A DNA stretch of 64,000 bases from TMED14 sp963925545 (GTDB lineage Bacteria > Bacteroidota > Bacteroidia > Flavobacteriales > Schleiferiaceae), in the NCBI GenBank assembly GCA_963925545.1, contig CAWUSA010000012.1, positions 62,001 to 126,000 of the forward strand, written 5' to 3'. The notes under the pieces are model-generated. The model had not been told where the DNA came from. It did no database searches and saw only the letters and a program-made list of their open reading frames with translations. Below, in pieces: positions 25,504 to 33,310 of the stretch (its first letter is position 1; every line of letters begins with the position of its first letter). Position numbers and translations under genes: made by a program.

Positions 25504-27573
25504 TCAATGCAGTTGAACCCAGCGCAGTTGCTCACGTGTGCCTGAACCTGTCAACTGAATGACATAGCTGCCAGCAGGCAAGACGGGCAACGCCATGCGC
25601 GGCCCCTCCCAGTCCATTTGATGCAGCAATTGTCCATTGAGGTTGAGGATGCGAACTTGTTCCATGCCGTGATTGGGATGGTTGACAGCAAGCACAGCCA
25701 TTCCATGAGAAGGATTGGGCATCAGAACCCATTGGGTTTGACTCACTTCACCCTGCGTCACCCCGTAGGTCAATCGCACATCGTCCATGTAGAGGTTGTT
25801 GCCCCCGCCTGAAACCATCTCAAATTTGATCATCAGGTGTGGGTTGTTCTTGTAGGCACTCAGCATGACGGTGGTCTCCTTCCAGTCAGAGGCTTGCGGC
25901 ACATAGGGCGAACTTGGAACCAGGGCACTCGTCCCCAGCTGGAAGGCAGGGGTGATGCGAACCAGGGACCAGCTGGCCCCGCAGTCGGTGCTGACGTAAA
26001 CCTTGAGTTGGTCATCATCCATTACGGTTTTGCGCGCAAAGGCATGCGCAAACTTCAAGGTGAGACTGTTGGCAGATGACAGGGCTATCGGGCCTGCAAT
26101 CAAGGCATCGCCATCACCAGCATTACTCACGTTGAAATTGGGGTGGTAATAGGAGGCATTGCCTGTTTGCTTCACATTGGTGCTTCTTGCCCAGTTTTTG
26201 TTGTCGCCGTTACCTTCCACGGTCCAGATGCTGTTTGGCAAAGGGTCTTCCATTCCAGCATAGAAATAGGGGCTGTGGGTCGTACCTCCTGCTGGACGGA
26301 TGGTGATCAGGTTGGTTTTTGTTTCACTGTCGCTGCCCTGACCATTAAGGATGCTTAGCTTGACTTGGTAAAGGCCATCTTGAGACAATGTGAATTGCGG
26401 GTTGGCACTCATGAAGGTCTGCAGGGCACCTGTCTGCGTGTTTTTCACTTCCCAGATGTAGCTCACGGCAGACTGAAAGGCCGACTGGTCAAACAAATCG
26501 ATGAGATCGCCCACGCAGGCCAGTGTGCGCGACACATCAAAGGCGGCCGATGGGTTGCAGCTGATGCTGCTGCCTGACAAGCCCGTGGACAATAGGTTGC
26601 TTGCTGAACTCAGCTGCCCCCGAAGGGTTGAGCTGGCCAAGACAGCCTTCGCGCGAGACTTTTGATTCAAGGTGAAGGTATTCATGCAGTTGTCGCTGGT
26701 ATAATCCATGTAATTCTCTAGCATGTCAGGCAAGTCGGGGTTGTCATTCTGACAGGTATTTTGCGGCAAGGCCGTGTTGCAGCCACTGCTAGAAGTAGAA
26801 ACGGGAGGCGTGTCATAACAGTTATCACCACCAGTGCAGCCAGATTGGAAGGTGTGGTAGAGGTTGAGGTAATGCCCGACTTCATGGGTCAGGGTGCGAT
26901 TGCGGGTGCCAGCTGAACTGCCGATGTCACCAAAGTTGTCGTGGCGGATGACGATGCCGTCCTGCGTCAAGGGGATGTTGTAATAGGGGAAAGCTGAGTA
27001 ACCTAAGATTGTAGTGCCAGCTGCTTGGTTGCGTTCGATATTTGTCACCACCCAGATGTTCAGGTATTTTTTGTTGTCCCACCCAATCAGACTTTTCACA
27101 TTGTTGTTTGCTGACGTCGACAAAGCAGTCTGCGTGCGGGTGATACCATAGCTGCAATTGCCACTAGGGTCAATCTGGGCCAGCTCAAATTCAATCTCCA
27201 TATCTGCGGCCACTGAATGAAAGATGCTTCTGAGGTTGGCTGTGTCAGGATTAAGTCGCCTGAAGTCTTCATTGAGGATAGCCATGGCGCTATGAACCTG
27301 TGCATCAGAGATGTTGGCAGCTTGGTTGTGGTACATGATATGGACAACCACGGGGATTTTTTGCAGAACGGACTCTGCTGAGAGGTCTTGAAGCTTGATG
27401 AGACGATCAATTTCCGCATCGCTTTCTGCCTGCCAATGTACACGTTGGGAATTATTTGTAATTTGATCAGCTAAATATTCATCGCTTGCGCAGGGCTGAA
27501 TCACTTGTGAAAAGACACTTGAAAATGGCAATAAAGTCAGTACAGTAAAGAGAATTCTAAAGAATTGCGTCAT
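25504..27573 (-). CDS. Secreted M43-type zinc metalloprotease with T9SS sorting domain
   Basis: A 689-residue protein: signal peptide (1-23, SSVFSQ), pro-region, then a pappalysin-like M43 catalytic domain with zinc motif HEVGHYLNLYH (about 228-238, HExxHxxxxxH), and cysteine-rich segments nearby. A PKD-like Ig domain (about 340-430) and a MAM-like beta domain follow. The last ~75 residues (VLMPNPSHGMAVL ... GSYVIQL) form a type A T9SS C-terminal domain for export and surface attachment. Ends 13 nt from the convergent glycosyltransferase gene. Confidence 0.92.
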   Translation of the reverse strand: MTQFFRILFTVLTLLPFSSVFSQVIQPCASDEYLADQITNNSQRVHWQAESDAEIDRLIKLQDLSAESVLQKIPVVVHIMYHNQAANISDAQVHSAMAILNEDFRRLNPDTANLRSIFHSVAADMEIEFELAQIDPSGNCSYGITRTQTALSTSANNNVKSLIGWDNKKYLNIWVVTNIERNQAAGTTILGYSAFPYYNIPLTQDGIVIRHDNFGDIGSSAGTRNRTLTHEVGHYLNLYHTFQSGCTGGDNCYDTPPVSTSSSGCNTALPQNTCQNDNPDLPDMLENYMDYTSDNCMNTFTLNQKSRAKAVLASSTLRGQLSSASNLLSTGLSGSSISCNPSAAFDVSRTLACVGDLIDLFDQSAFQSAVSYIWEVKNTQTGALQTFMSANPQFTLSQDGLYQVKLSILNGQGSDSETKTNLITIRPAGGTTHSPYFYAGMEDPLPNSIWTVEGNGDNKNWARSTNVKQTGNASYYHPNFNVSNAGDGDALIAGPIALSSANSLTLKFAHAFARKTVMDDDQLKVYVSTDCGASWSLVRITPAFQLGTSALVPSSPYVPQASDWKETTVMLSAYKNNPHLMIKFEMVSGGGNNLYMDDVRLTYGVTQGEVSQTQWVLMPNPSHGMAVLAVNHPNHGMEQVRILNLNGQLLHQMDWEGPRMALPVLPAGSYVIQLTGSGTREQLRWVQLH

Positions 27574-27646
27574 GGCATGAAGGCTGAAAGTGTGGCTTGT
27601 TAATTGGGTCTTCGCAAGTTAGCTGTCAATAAAGCCTGCACAACCC

Positions 27647-27677
27647 TTTGGTAAGTACCCAGTCTGGCGTATCTTCG
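27647..27677 (+). promoter_or_regulatory. Promoter of the rplM-rpsI genes
   Basis: TTTG at 27647-27650, exactly 19 nt, then TATCTTCG at 27670-27677. Start GTG 27702 follows 24 nt later. Confidence 0.75.
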
Positions 27678-27701
27678 CAGCCCCAAAAAAGACTAGTCAA
27701 A

Positions 27702-28145
27702 GTGGATATTTTAAGCTATAAAACGATTTCAGCCAATTCGGCTACAGTTGACAAACAGTGGATCATCATCGATGCCAAGGATCAAACCTTGGGTCGTCTG
27801 GCCTCTGAAGTTGCATTCCGCATCCGCGGCAAGCACAAGACCAACTTTACTCCTCACGTGGATTGTGGTGACAATGTGATTGTCATCAATGCAGACGCGG
27901 TCACCATGCATGGTGACAAAATGAACACCAAAACGTACCTCCGTTACACGGGTTACCCAGGTGGTCAGAGAAGCCGTACTGCTGCACAAGAATCTGTGAA
28001 GCGCCCCACGCGCATTGTGGAGCACGCAGTGAAAGGCATGTTGCCTAAAACCAAATTAGGCGCTGCCCTTTTCAGAAACCTGCATGTCTATGTTGGCGCA
28101 GAGCATAACCACGAGGCACAGAAGCCTACACTTGTAACAATCTAA
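27702..28145 (+). CDS. rplM: 50S ribosomal protein L13
   Basis: A 147-residue L13 with the signatures WIIIDAKDQTLGRLASEVA, GKHKTNFTPHVDCGD and the C-terminal NLHVYVGAEHNHEAQ. I placed the start at GTG 27702, so the protein begins VDILSYKTISAN as other Bacteroidota L13 proteins do; the longer frame from 27648 runs through the promoter. rpsI follows 10 nt later, the usual L13-S9 pair. Confidence 0.95.
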   Translation: MDILSYKTISANSATVDKQWIIIDAKDQTLGRLASEVAFRIRGKHKTNFTPHVDCGDNVIVINADAVTMHGDKMNTKTYLRYTGYPGGQRSRTAAQESVKRPTRIVEHAVKGMLPKTKLGAALFRNLHVYVGAEHNHEAQKPTLVTI

Positions 28146-28155
28146 GGAAGCTATC

Positions 28156-28542
28156 ATGTCTACCACTCACACCATCGGCCGCCGGAAGTCTTCAGTTGCA
28201 CGTGTTTACGTCAAGGAAGGTAAAGGTGTTGTCACCATCAACAAACGCGCTTTGGACAACTACTTCGGTACCACTGTGCTACAATATAAAGTAAACCAAC
28301 CCTTTGCCTTGACAGAGACTTTGGGTCAATACGATGTTACTGTCAACGTTAAAGGCGGCGGTACAACTGGGCAAGCTGAGGCTATCCGTTTGGGTATATC
28401 TCGCGCCCTTTGCGAAATCAACCCTGAATTCCGTGCTGCATTGAAGCCGGAAGGATTGATGACACGTGACCCACGGATGGTTGAACGAAAGAAGTTCGGC
28501 CAGAAGAAAGCACGAAAAAAATTCCAATTCTCCAAGCGTTAA
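28156..28542 (+). CDS. rpsI: 30S ribosomal protein S9
   Basis: A 128-residue S9 with the GRRKSSVARVYVKEG start and the basic C-terminal tail MVERKKFGQKKARKKFQFSKR shape, whose last residues reach the P-site tRNA in the ribosome. Ten nucleotides after rplM. A hairpin with a T-tract at 28570-28610 separates it from rpsB. Confidence 0.97.
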   Translation: MSTTHTIGRRKSSVARVYVKEGKGVVTINKRALDNYFGTTVLQYKVNQPFALTETLGQYDVTVNVKGGGTTGQAEAIRLGISRALCEINPEFRAALKPEGLMTRDPRMVERKKFGQKKARKKFQFSKR

Positions 28543-28569
28543 TATTTGGCGCATTTGGTTTAGCATCCA

Positions 28570-28610
28570 AACAAGCACGACCGCATCTGCGCTACCTGCT
28601 TGTTGTTTTT
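28570..28610 (+). terminator. Terminator or attenuator hairpin between rpsI and rpsB
   Basis: Arms AACAAGCA (28570-28577) and TGCTTGTT (28597-28604), loop of 19 nt, then G and TTTTT (28606-28610). It ends 23 nt before the rpsB ATG, so it could end the L13-S9 transcript or act as an S2 leader. Confidence 0.6.
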
Positions 28611-28633
28611 AGCGAACGTAAACCCCAACAACC

Positions 28634-29398
28634 ATGGCTCAAGCCCCCAACACACAAGAACTTCTCGAAGCAGGCGTCCATTTTGGTCACCTCACACGCA
28701 AGTGGAACCCCAACATGGCCCCATATATTTTTATGGAGCGCAACGGTATCCACATCATCGATCTGCAAAAGACCCAGCATAAAATGGCATCTGCAGGTGA
28801 AGAGATGGCAAAGATTGCTGCCTCTGGCCGCAAAATCCTCTTTGTTGCCACCAAGAAGCAAGCAAAAGATATCGTCGCTGAGACTGCAGAGAACCTCAAC
28901 ATGCCTTACATCACTGAGCGCTGGCCCGGTGGTCTGTTGACCAATTTTGTAACCATCCGCAAGGCCATCAAGAAGATGGGCAACATCGACAAGATGAAGG
29001 TTGATGGTCGCTTTGACACCTTGTCCAAGCGTGAGCGCTTGCAGGTTGACCGCTCACGTCAGAAACTCGAGCACACCTTGGGTTCCATTGTCGACATGTC
29101 TCGCTTGCCTGCAGCCGTTTTCGTTGTAGACATCCTTCGCGAACACATTGCCGTTGCTGAAGCGCACAAATTGGGTCTCCCCATTTTTGCCATAGTTGAC
29201 ACCAACAGCAACCCTCACTTGATTGATCACGTGATTCCTTCGAATGATGACAAGTCATCTTCTGTGAAGGTTGTTATGGATTGCATTGCTAGTTATATTT
29301 CTGAAGGTTTGTCTGAGCGTAAGAGCTCCAAGGACAAGGCAGGTCAGGAGAAGCTGGACAAGGCTACCATGAAGGTTGAGGTTAATTCAGCTGAATAA
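28634..29398 (+). CDS. rpsB: 30S ribosomal protein S2
   Basis: A 254-residue S2 with LLEAGVHFGHLTRKWNP near the start, FVATKKQAK, RWPGGLLTNF and LPIFAIVDTNSNP. Full length for Bacteroidota, with a charged low-complexity C-terminal tail. It precedes tsf by 51 nt, the conserved rpsB-tsf order. Confidence 0.97.
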   Translation: MAQAPNTQELLEAGVHFGHLTRKWNPNMAPYIFMERNGIHIIDLQKTQHKMASAGEEMAKIAASGRKILFVATKKQAKDIVAETAENLNMPYITERWPGGLLTNFVTIRKAIKKMGNIDKMKVDGRFDTLSKRERLQVDRSRQKLEHTLGSIVDMSRLPAAVFVVDILREHIAVAEAHKLGLPIFAIVDTNSNPHLIDHVIPSNDDKSSSVKVVMDCIASYISEGLSERKSSKDKAGQEKLDKATMKVEVNSAE

Positions 29399-29449
29399 CA
29401 TACCTGGAGCCGAGGCCCCACTTACCCTAATCCCAAAAATTTCAAAGAA

Positions 29450-30274
29450 ATGGCAATTACTGCTTCTGATGTGAATAAGCTGCGCAAATTGACAGGTGCT
29501 GGCATGATGGACTGCAAGAATGCATTGGTTGAGGCCAATGGTGAATTTGAGGCCGCTATAGATAATTTGCGCAAGCGTGGCCAGAAAGTGGCTGCCAAGC
29601 GTGCTGATCGCGATGCAACTGAAGGCTGTGTAATTGCAAAGGCTTGTGATGATGGCAGTTGTGGCGTCATTGTAAGTCTAAACTGTGAGACGGACTTTGT
29701 GGCAAAGAATGAAGGTTTTGTGACCTTGACCAATCAGATTGCTGATGTGGCGTTGAAGGCATCCCCCGCTAGCCTCGAGGCTTTGATGGCCTTGTCTTTT
29801 GACGACAGCATGACAGTTGCTGAGAAGCTCACTGAGCAGACAGGCGTGATTGGCGAGAAGCTTGAGGTCGCGAGCTACGAGCATTTGAGCGGTGAATTTG
29901 TTGCCTCTTACATCCATGCTGGCAACAAACTGGCCACCTTGGTTTCCTTGTCTTCCAAGGCAGATGAGGCAGGCAGAGATGTCGCCATGCAAGCAGCTGC
30001 AATGAATCCCGTCGCTTTGAACCGCGATGAGGTGCCAACTGAAGTCATTGATCGTGAGCTAGAGGTTGCCCGTGAGCAAATCCGCTTGGAGGGCAAGCCC
30101 GAAGAGATGATTGATCGCATCGCACAAGGTAAATTGAACAAATTTTTCAAGGATAACACCTTGATTGATCAGTCTTTCATTAAGGACAGCAAGCAAACCG
30201 TTTCTTCCTATTTGAGCAGTGTTGAGAAGGGTCTGGCAGTCACCGGTTTCCGTCGTGTGGGTCTTGGCGTATAA
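29450..30274 (+). CDS. tsf: Translation elongation factor Ts
   Basis: A 274-residue nucleotide exchange factor for EF-Tu. The N-terminal UBA-like domain has VNKLRKLTGAGMMDCKNAL, and the core has the EF-Tu contact motif CETDFVAKNEGF. Followed by a strong terminator at 30298-30325. Confidence 0.97.
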   Translation: MAITASDVNKLRKLTGAGMMDCKNALVEANGEFEAAIDNLRKRGQKVAAKRADRDATEGCVIAKACDDGSCGVIVSLNCETDFVAKNEGFVTLTNQIADVALKASPASLEALMALSFDDSMTVAEKLTEQTGVIGEKLEVASYEHLSGEFVASYIHAGNKLATLVSLSSKADEAGRDVAMQAAAMNPVALNRDEVPTEVIDRELEVAREQIRLEGKPEEMIDRIAQGKLNKFFKDNTLIDQSFIKDSKQTVSSYLSSVEKGLAVTGFRRVGLGV

Positions 30275-30297
30275 AATATTTGCCTTTATCAAAATAG

Positions 30298-30325
30298 ATG
30301 CCGCCCCATGGGGCGGCATTTTTTA
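30298..30325 (+). terminator. Strong terminator after tsf
   Basis: A 10-bp perfect stem ATGCCGCCCC (30298-30307) / GGGGCGGCAT (30310-30319) followed by a T-run. The next promoter element overlaps its T-tract at 30324. Confidence 0.9.
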
Positions 30326-30331
30326 TATTTG
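30324..30331 (+). promoter_or_regulatory. -7 promoter element of pyrH
   Basis: TATATTTG, ending 18 nt before ATG 30350 and overlapping the T-tract of the tsf terminator. The expected -33 position falls within the terminator stem and is not a TTG. Confidence 0.5.
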
Positions 30332-30349
30332 GAAGAATCTAAACGGCTT

Positions 30350-31057
30350 ATGAAATACAAACGCATCTTACTGAAATTAAGCGGAGAAGCCCTAATGGGC
30401 GATAAGGAGTTTGGTTTGGATAACAAACAACTCAAGGCCTTTGCTGAAGAAATCAAAATGGTGGTTGCCACCGGGGTGCAGGTTGGCATCGTCATTGGCG
30501 GCGGCAACATCTTCCGCGGCCTCAAAGGTGCTAGCGAAGGCATGGACCGGGTTCAGGCAGATTACATGGGGATGCTTGCCACGGTCATTAACGGCCTGGC
30601 CTTACAATCTGCATTGGAAAGCATCAAAGTGCACACCCGCCTTCAGTCAGCCATTGAAATGGATCAAATAGCAGAGCCATTCATTCGTCGGCGCGCCATA
30701 CGCCATCTGCAAAAAGGCCGTGTGGTGATTTTCTCTGCAGGCACAGGTAATCCCTATTTCACTACTGATACAGGCGCCACTTTGCGTGCGGTAGAAATGC
30801 AAGCGGATGTCATCCTCAAGGGAACGCGGGTTGATGGGATTTACTCAGCAGACCCTGAAAAGGACAGCACCGCAACCAAATTTGACACTATCAGTTTTGA
30901 TGAGGTTTTCAAGCGCGGACTCACTGTGATGGACATGACGGCCGTCACCCTTAGCAGCGAAAACAAATTGCCGATTGTGGTCTTCAATATGAACATCCCC
31001 GGCAATTTGCTGAAATTGGTCAATGGAGAAAACATTGGCACACGTGTTACCAACTAA
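30350..31057 (+). CDS. pyrH: Uridylate (UMP) kinase
   Basis: A 235-residue bacterial UMP kinase of the amino-acid-kinase fold, making UDP. Motifs: YKRILLKLSGEALMG at the start, GIVIGGGNIFRG, and AGTGNPYFTTDTGA. I chose ATG 30350 because this matches the family start and follows a -7 element; the upstream in-frame ATG lies inside the terminator. frr follows after 11 nt. Confidence 0.96.
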   Translation: MKYKRILLKLSGEALMGDKEFGLDNKQLKAFAEEIKMVVATGVQVGIVIGGGNIFRGLKGASEGMDRVQADYMGMLATVINGLALQSALESIKVHTRLQSAIEMDQIAEPFIRRRAIRHLQKGRVVIFSAGTGNPYFTTDTGATLRAVEMQADVILKGTRVDGIYSADPEKDSTATKFDTISFDEVFKRGLTVMDMTAVTLSSENKLPIVVFNMNIPGNLLKLVNGENIGTRVTN

Positions 31058-31068
31058 AGCCTACAAAC

Positions 31069-31632
31069 ATGGAAGATGAATTGGAATTTTTGATTGACAG
31101 CCTGACTGAGGACATTGATAAGGTGAGTAATCACTTGGATAAATCGTTGCTGAAAATCCGTGCAGGTCGCGCCAACCCTAGCATGCTTGAAGGCGTAATA
31201 GTTGAATACTATGGCAGCATGACGCAGTTGAGTCAGATGGCGAATATCAATACGCCTGACGCTCGAACGCTCTTCATTCAACCCTTTGATAAATCCAGCA
31301 TTCAGGACATTGAAAAGGCCATATTAAAATCTAACCTAGGGTTCAATCCCATGAATAATGGTGATGCAGTAATCATCAACATCCCTCCATTGACGGAGGA
31401 ACGCCGCCATGAATTGGTGAAAATGGCGAAGGTGGAAGGTGAGGATGCAAAGATTTCTTTGCGTTCAGCACGCAAGGTTTCCATGGATGAAGTGAAGCGC
31501 TTAGAAAAAGATGGCCTTTCAGAGGACCGCCGCAAAGATGTGGAAATAGCTATTCAATCCCGCATTGACACGATGGTGACACAGCTTGAATCCAAGGTGG
31601 CGACTAAGGAGATTGACATCATGAAGGTCTAG
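31069..31632 (+). CDS. frr: Ribosome recycling factor
   Basis: A 187-residue RRF with the KIRAGRANPSMLEGV hinge region, the LNTPDART-like NINTPDARTLFIQPFD, and the C-terminal helix ending KEIDIMKV. It dismantles post-termination ribosomes with EF-G. The pyrH-frr order is conserved in bacteria. The MarR gene starts one base after its stop. Confidence 0.97.
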   Translation: MEDELEFLIDSLTEDIDKVSNHLDKSLLKIRAGRANPSMLEGVIVEYYGSMTQLSQMANINTPDARTLFIQPFDKSSIQDIEKAILKSNLGFNPMNNGDAVIINIPPLTEERRHELVKMAKVEGEDAKISLRSARKVSMDEVKRLEKDGLSEDRRKDVEIAIQSRIDTMVTQLESKVATKEIDIMKV

Positions 31633-31633
31633 G

Positions 31634-32089
31634 ATGCGCAAGCTGCAGGATGAGTTAAACAAGCGTAAATGGCGCAATGGCCATCAATTGGCCATGACCA
31701 ATGTGTTATTCACGGCTCAATGGCTCAAAGAACAGTTCACTCAGGCGCTGGAGCCTTACCGCATCACCATTCAGCAGTACCATGTGTTGCGAATTTTACG
31801 CACAATGCACCCGGAAGGCATGTCTTCCACGCAAATCCAGCAGCAACTTCTGGACAAGACAAGTGATGTGTCACGCTTGATTGCACGGCTGTACAAGCTC
31901 AAATTGATCAAACGAAGGAAGTCCAAGGAGGACGCCCGAATCACAAATTTATTCCTGTCTTACAGAGGCTTGGAGTTGTTGGGTCAAATCCGCGCTGTGG
32001 ATAAGATTGATAAGGTTATGCTTCCCGAGCACATCACTGAAGAAGAGGCGCTTATGCTCAGTGCCTTGCTCGACAAGATGCGGGGCTAA
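31634..32089 (+). CDS. MarR family transcriptional regulator
   Basis: A 151-residue winged-helix protein. The MarR core runs from about 45 to 120, with the recognition region STQIQQQLLDKTSDVSRLIARL and the wing KRRKSKEDARITNLFLS. It starts one base after frr and so is likely co-transcribed with pyrH-frr, unusual company for a MarR protein. Ligand and targets are unknown. nfu follows with its own promoter. Confidence 0.88.
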   Translation: MRKLQDELNKRKWRNGHQLAMTNVLFTAQWLKEQFTQALEPYRITIQQYHVLRILRTMHPEGMSSTQIQQQLLDKTSDVSRLIARLYKLKLIKRRKSKEDARITNLFLSYRGLELLGQIRAVDKIDKVMLPEHITEEEALMLSALLDKMRG

Positions 32090-32117
32090 TAAACCATGGA
32101 TTTTCCTCGCAGATAAC

Positions 32118-32125
32118 TACCTTTG
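32118..32125 (+). promoter_or_regulatory. -7 promoter element of nfu, 4 nt from its ATG
   Basis: TACCTTTG, then TCAT and ATG 32130. It lies between the MarR stop and nfu, and excludes the longer in-frame start at 32007. Confidence 0.7.
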
Positions 32126-32129
32126 TCAT

Positions 32130-32750
32130 ATGACAACGACAGCCCCTGCAACCTCCCTTTATGCTGAAATGACCCCGAATCCAGAGGTCATGAAATTTGT
32201 AGCAAACCGGATGTTGATTGATGTAGACCATGTTGAGTTTTCCAATATTGAAGAAGCAAAGCCATCACCCCTGGCCACTGCACTGTTCAATTTTGCCTTT
32301 ATCAAGTCGGTTTTCATTTCTGGCAACTTCATTGCTTTGTCTAAGTATGATGTCATTGAATGGGAGGACGTGACTCAGGAGCTGCGTCAGTTCATTTTGT
32401 CCTGGATCAGCAGCGATAAGGCCATTTTGAATGAGATACCGGATGTGACTGAATCAACCGATGAAGGCGTGAAGGCTCCTGTGACTCTGGTTCAGGAACC
32501 CAGCAATGACATTGAGCAACGCATTGTCGATATTCTTGAGGAGTATGTGAAGCCTGCGGTTGCACAAGATGGTGGCAACATTGCTTTTGCTGGCTACGAC
32601 AACAAGGTGGTGAAGGTGGTCTTGCAAGGCGCCTGCGCTGGCTGCCCATCGAGCACCATGACTCTTCAACAAGGCATCAAGCAAATTTTACAGCGCATGC
32701 TGCCCACGTTGGTTGATGATGTAATTCCTGTTGAGGATATCGCGTCATGA
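32130..32750 (+). CDS. Nfu-type iron-sulfur cluster carrier
   Basis: A 206-residue protein with an N-terminal Nfu/NifU-N-like scaffold domain (about 8-95) and a C-terminal NifU-like domain (about 125-200) with the cluster-binding CxxC in GACAGCPSSTMTLQQGI. It carries Fe-S clusters to target enzymes. The start follows a -7 element by 4 nt. It overlaps the gamma carbonic anhydrase gene by ATGA. Confidence 0.92.
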   Translation: MTTTAPATSLYAEMTPNPEVMKFVANRMLIDVDHVEFSNIEEAKPSPLATALFNFAFIKSVFISGNFIALSKYDVIEWEDVTQELRQFILSWISSDKAILNEIPDVTESTDEGVKAPVTLVQEPSNDIEQRIVDILEEYVKPAVAQDGGNIAFAGYDNKVVKVVLQGACAGCPSSTMTLQQGIKQILQRMLPTLVDDVIPVEDIAS

Positions 32751-33262
32751 CAATTCTTGAGGTTCGGGGGTACTCGCCTCAGATTCCTGCATCTTGTTTT
32801 TTAGCCCCGACCGCTACAGTGGTTGGTGAGGTTGCCATGGGCGAAACTTGCTCTATTTGGTTCAATGCTGTGGTCCGTGGTGACGTGAACAGCATCCAGA
32901 TGGGTGATCGCGTCAACGTGCAGGACAATGCAGTGGTGCATTGCACCTACCAGACCCACCCCACCGTTATTGGCAACGATGTGTCCATCGGGCACAATGC
33001 CATTGTCCACGGTTGCACCATCCATGACATGGTACTGGTAGGCATGGGAAGCATTGTCATGGACGGATGTATCATTGGCTCAGGCAGCATCATTGCCGCT
33101 GGTGCGGTTCTTACTGCAGGCACAGTGGTGGAGCCAGGCAGTATCTACGCTGGCATCCCCGCCAAGAAGATCAAGGACACATCTCCGGCGCTGACCCAGG
33201 GAGAAATTCAGCGAATTGCAGCCAACTATGGCATGTATGCAAGCTGGTACCAGAAGCCTTGA
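32747..33262 (+). CDS. Gamma-class carbonic anhydrase family protein
   Basis: A 171-residue left-handed beta-helix of hexapeptide repeats. The zinc histidines of the family are visible in THPTVIGNDVSIGHNAIVHGC, and the NAVVRGDVNSIQMGD motif is typical. Members may be carbonic anhydrases or acyl-group binding homologues (YrdA/PaaY); activity cannot be decided from sequence. ATGA overlap with nfu. Confidence 0.9.
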   Translation: MTILEVRGYSPQIPASCFLAPTATVVGEVAMGETCSIWFNAVVRGDVNSIQMGDRVNVQDNAVVHCTYQTHPTVIGNDVSIGHNAIVHGCTIHDMVLVGMGSIVMDGCIIGSGSIIAAGAVLTAGTVVEPGSIYAGIPAKKIKDTSPALTQGEIQRIAANYGMYASWYQKP

Positions 33263-33310
33263 CAGCTTTCCTATCTTTGACTTCTCATTCTTTATTAAGC
33301 GACTCTCACT

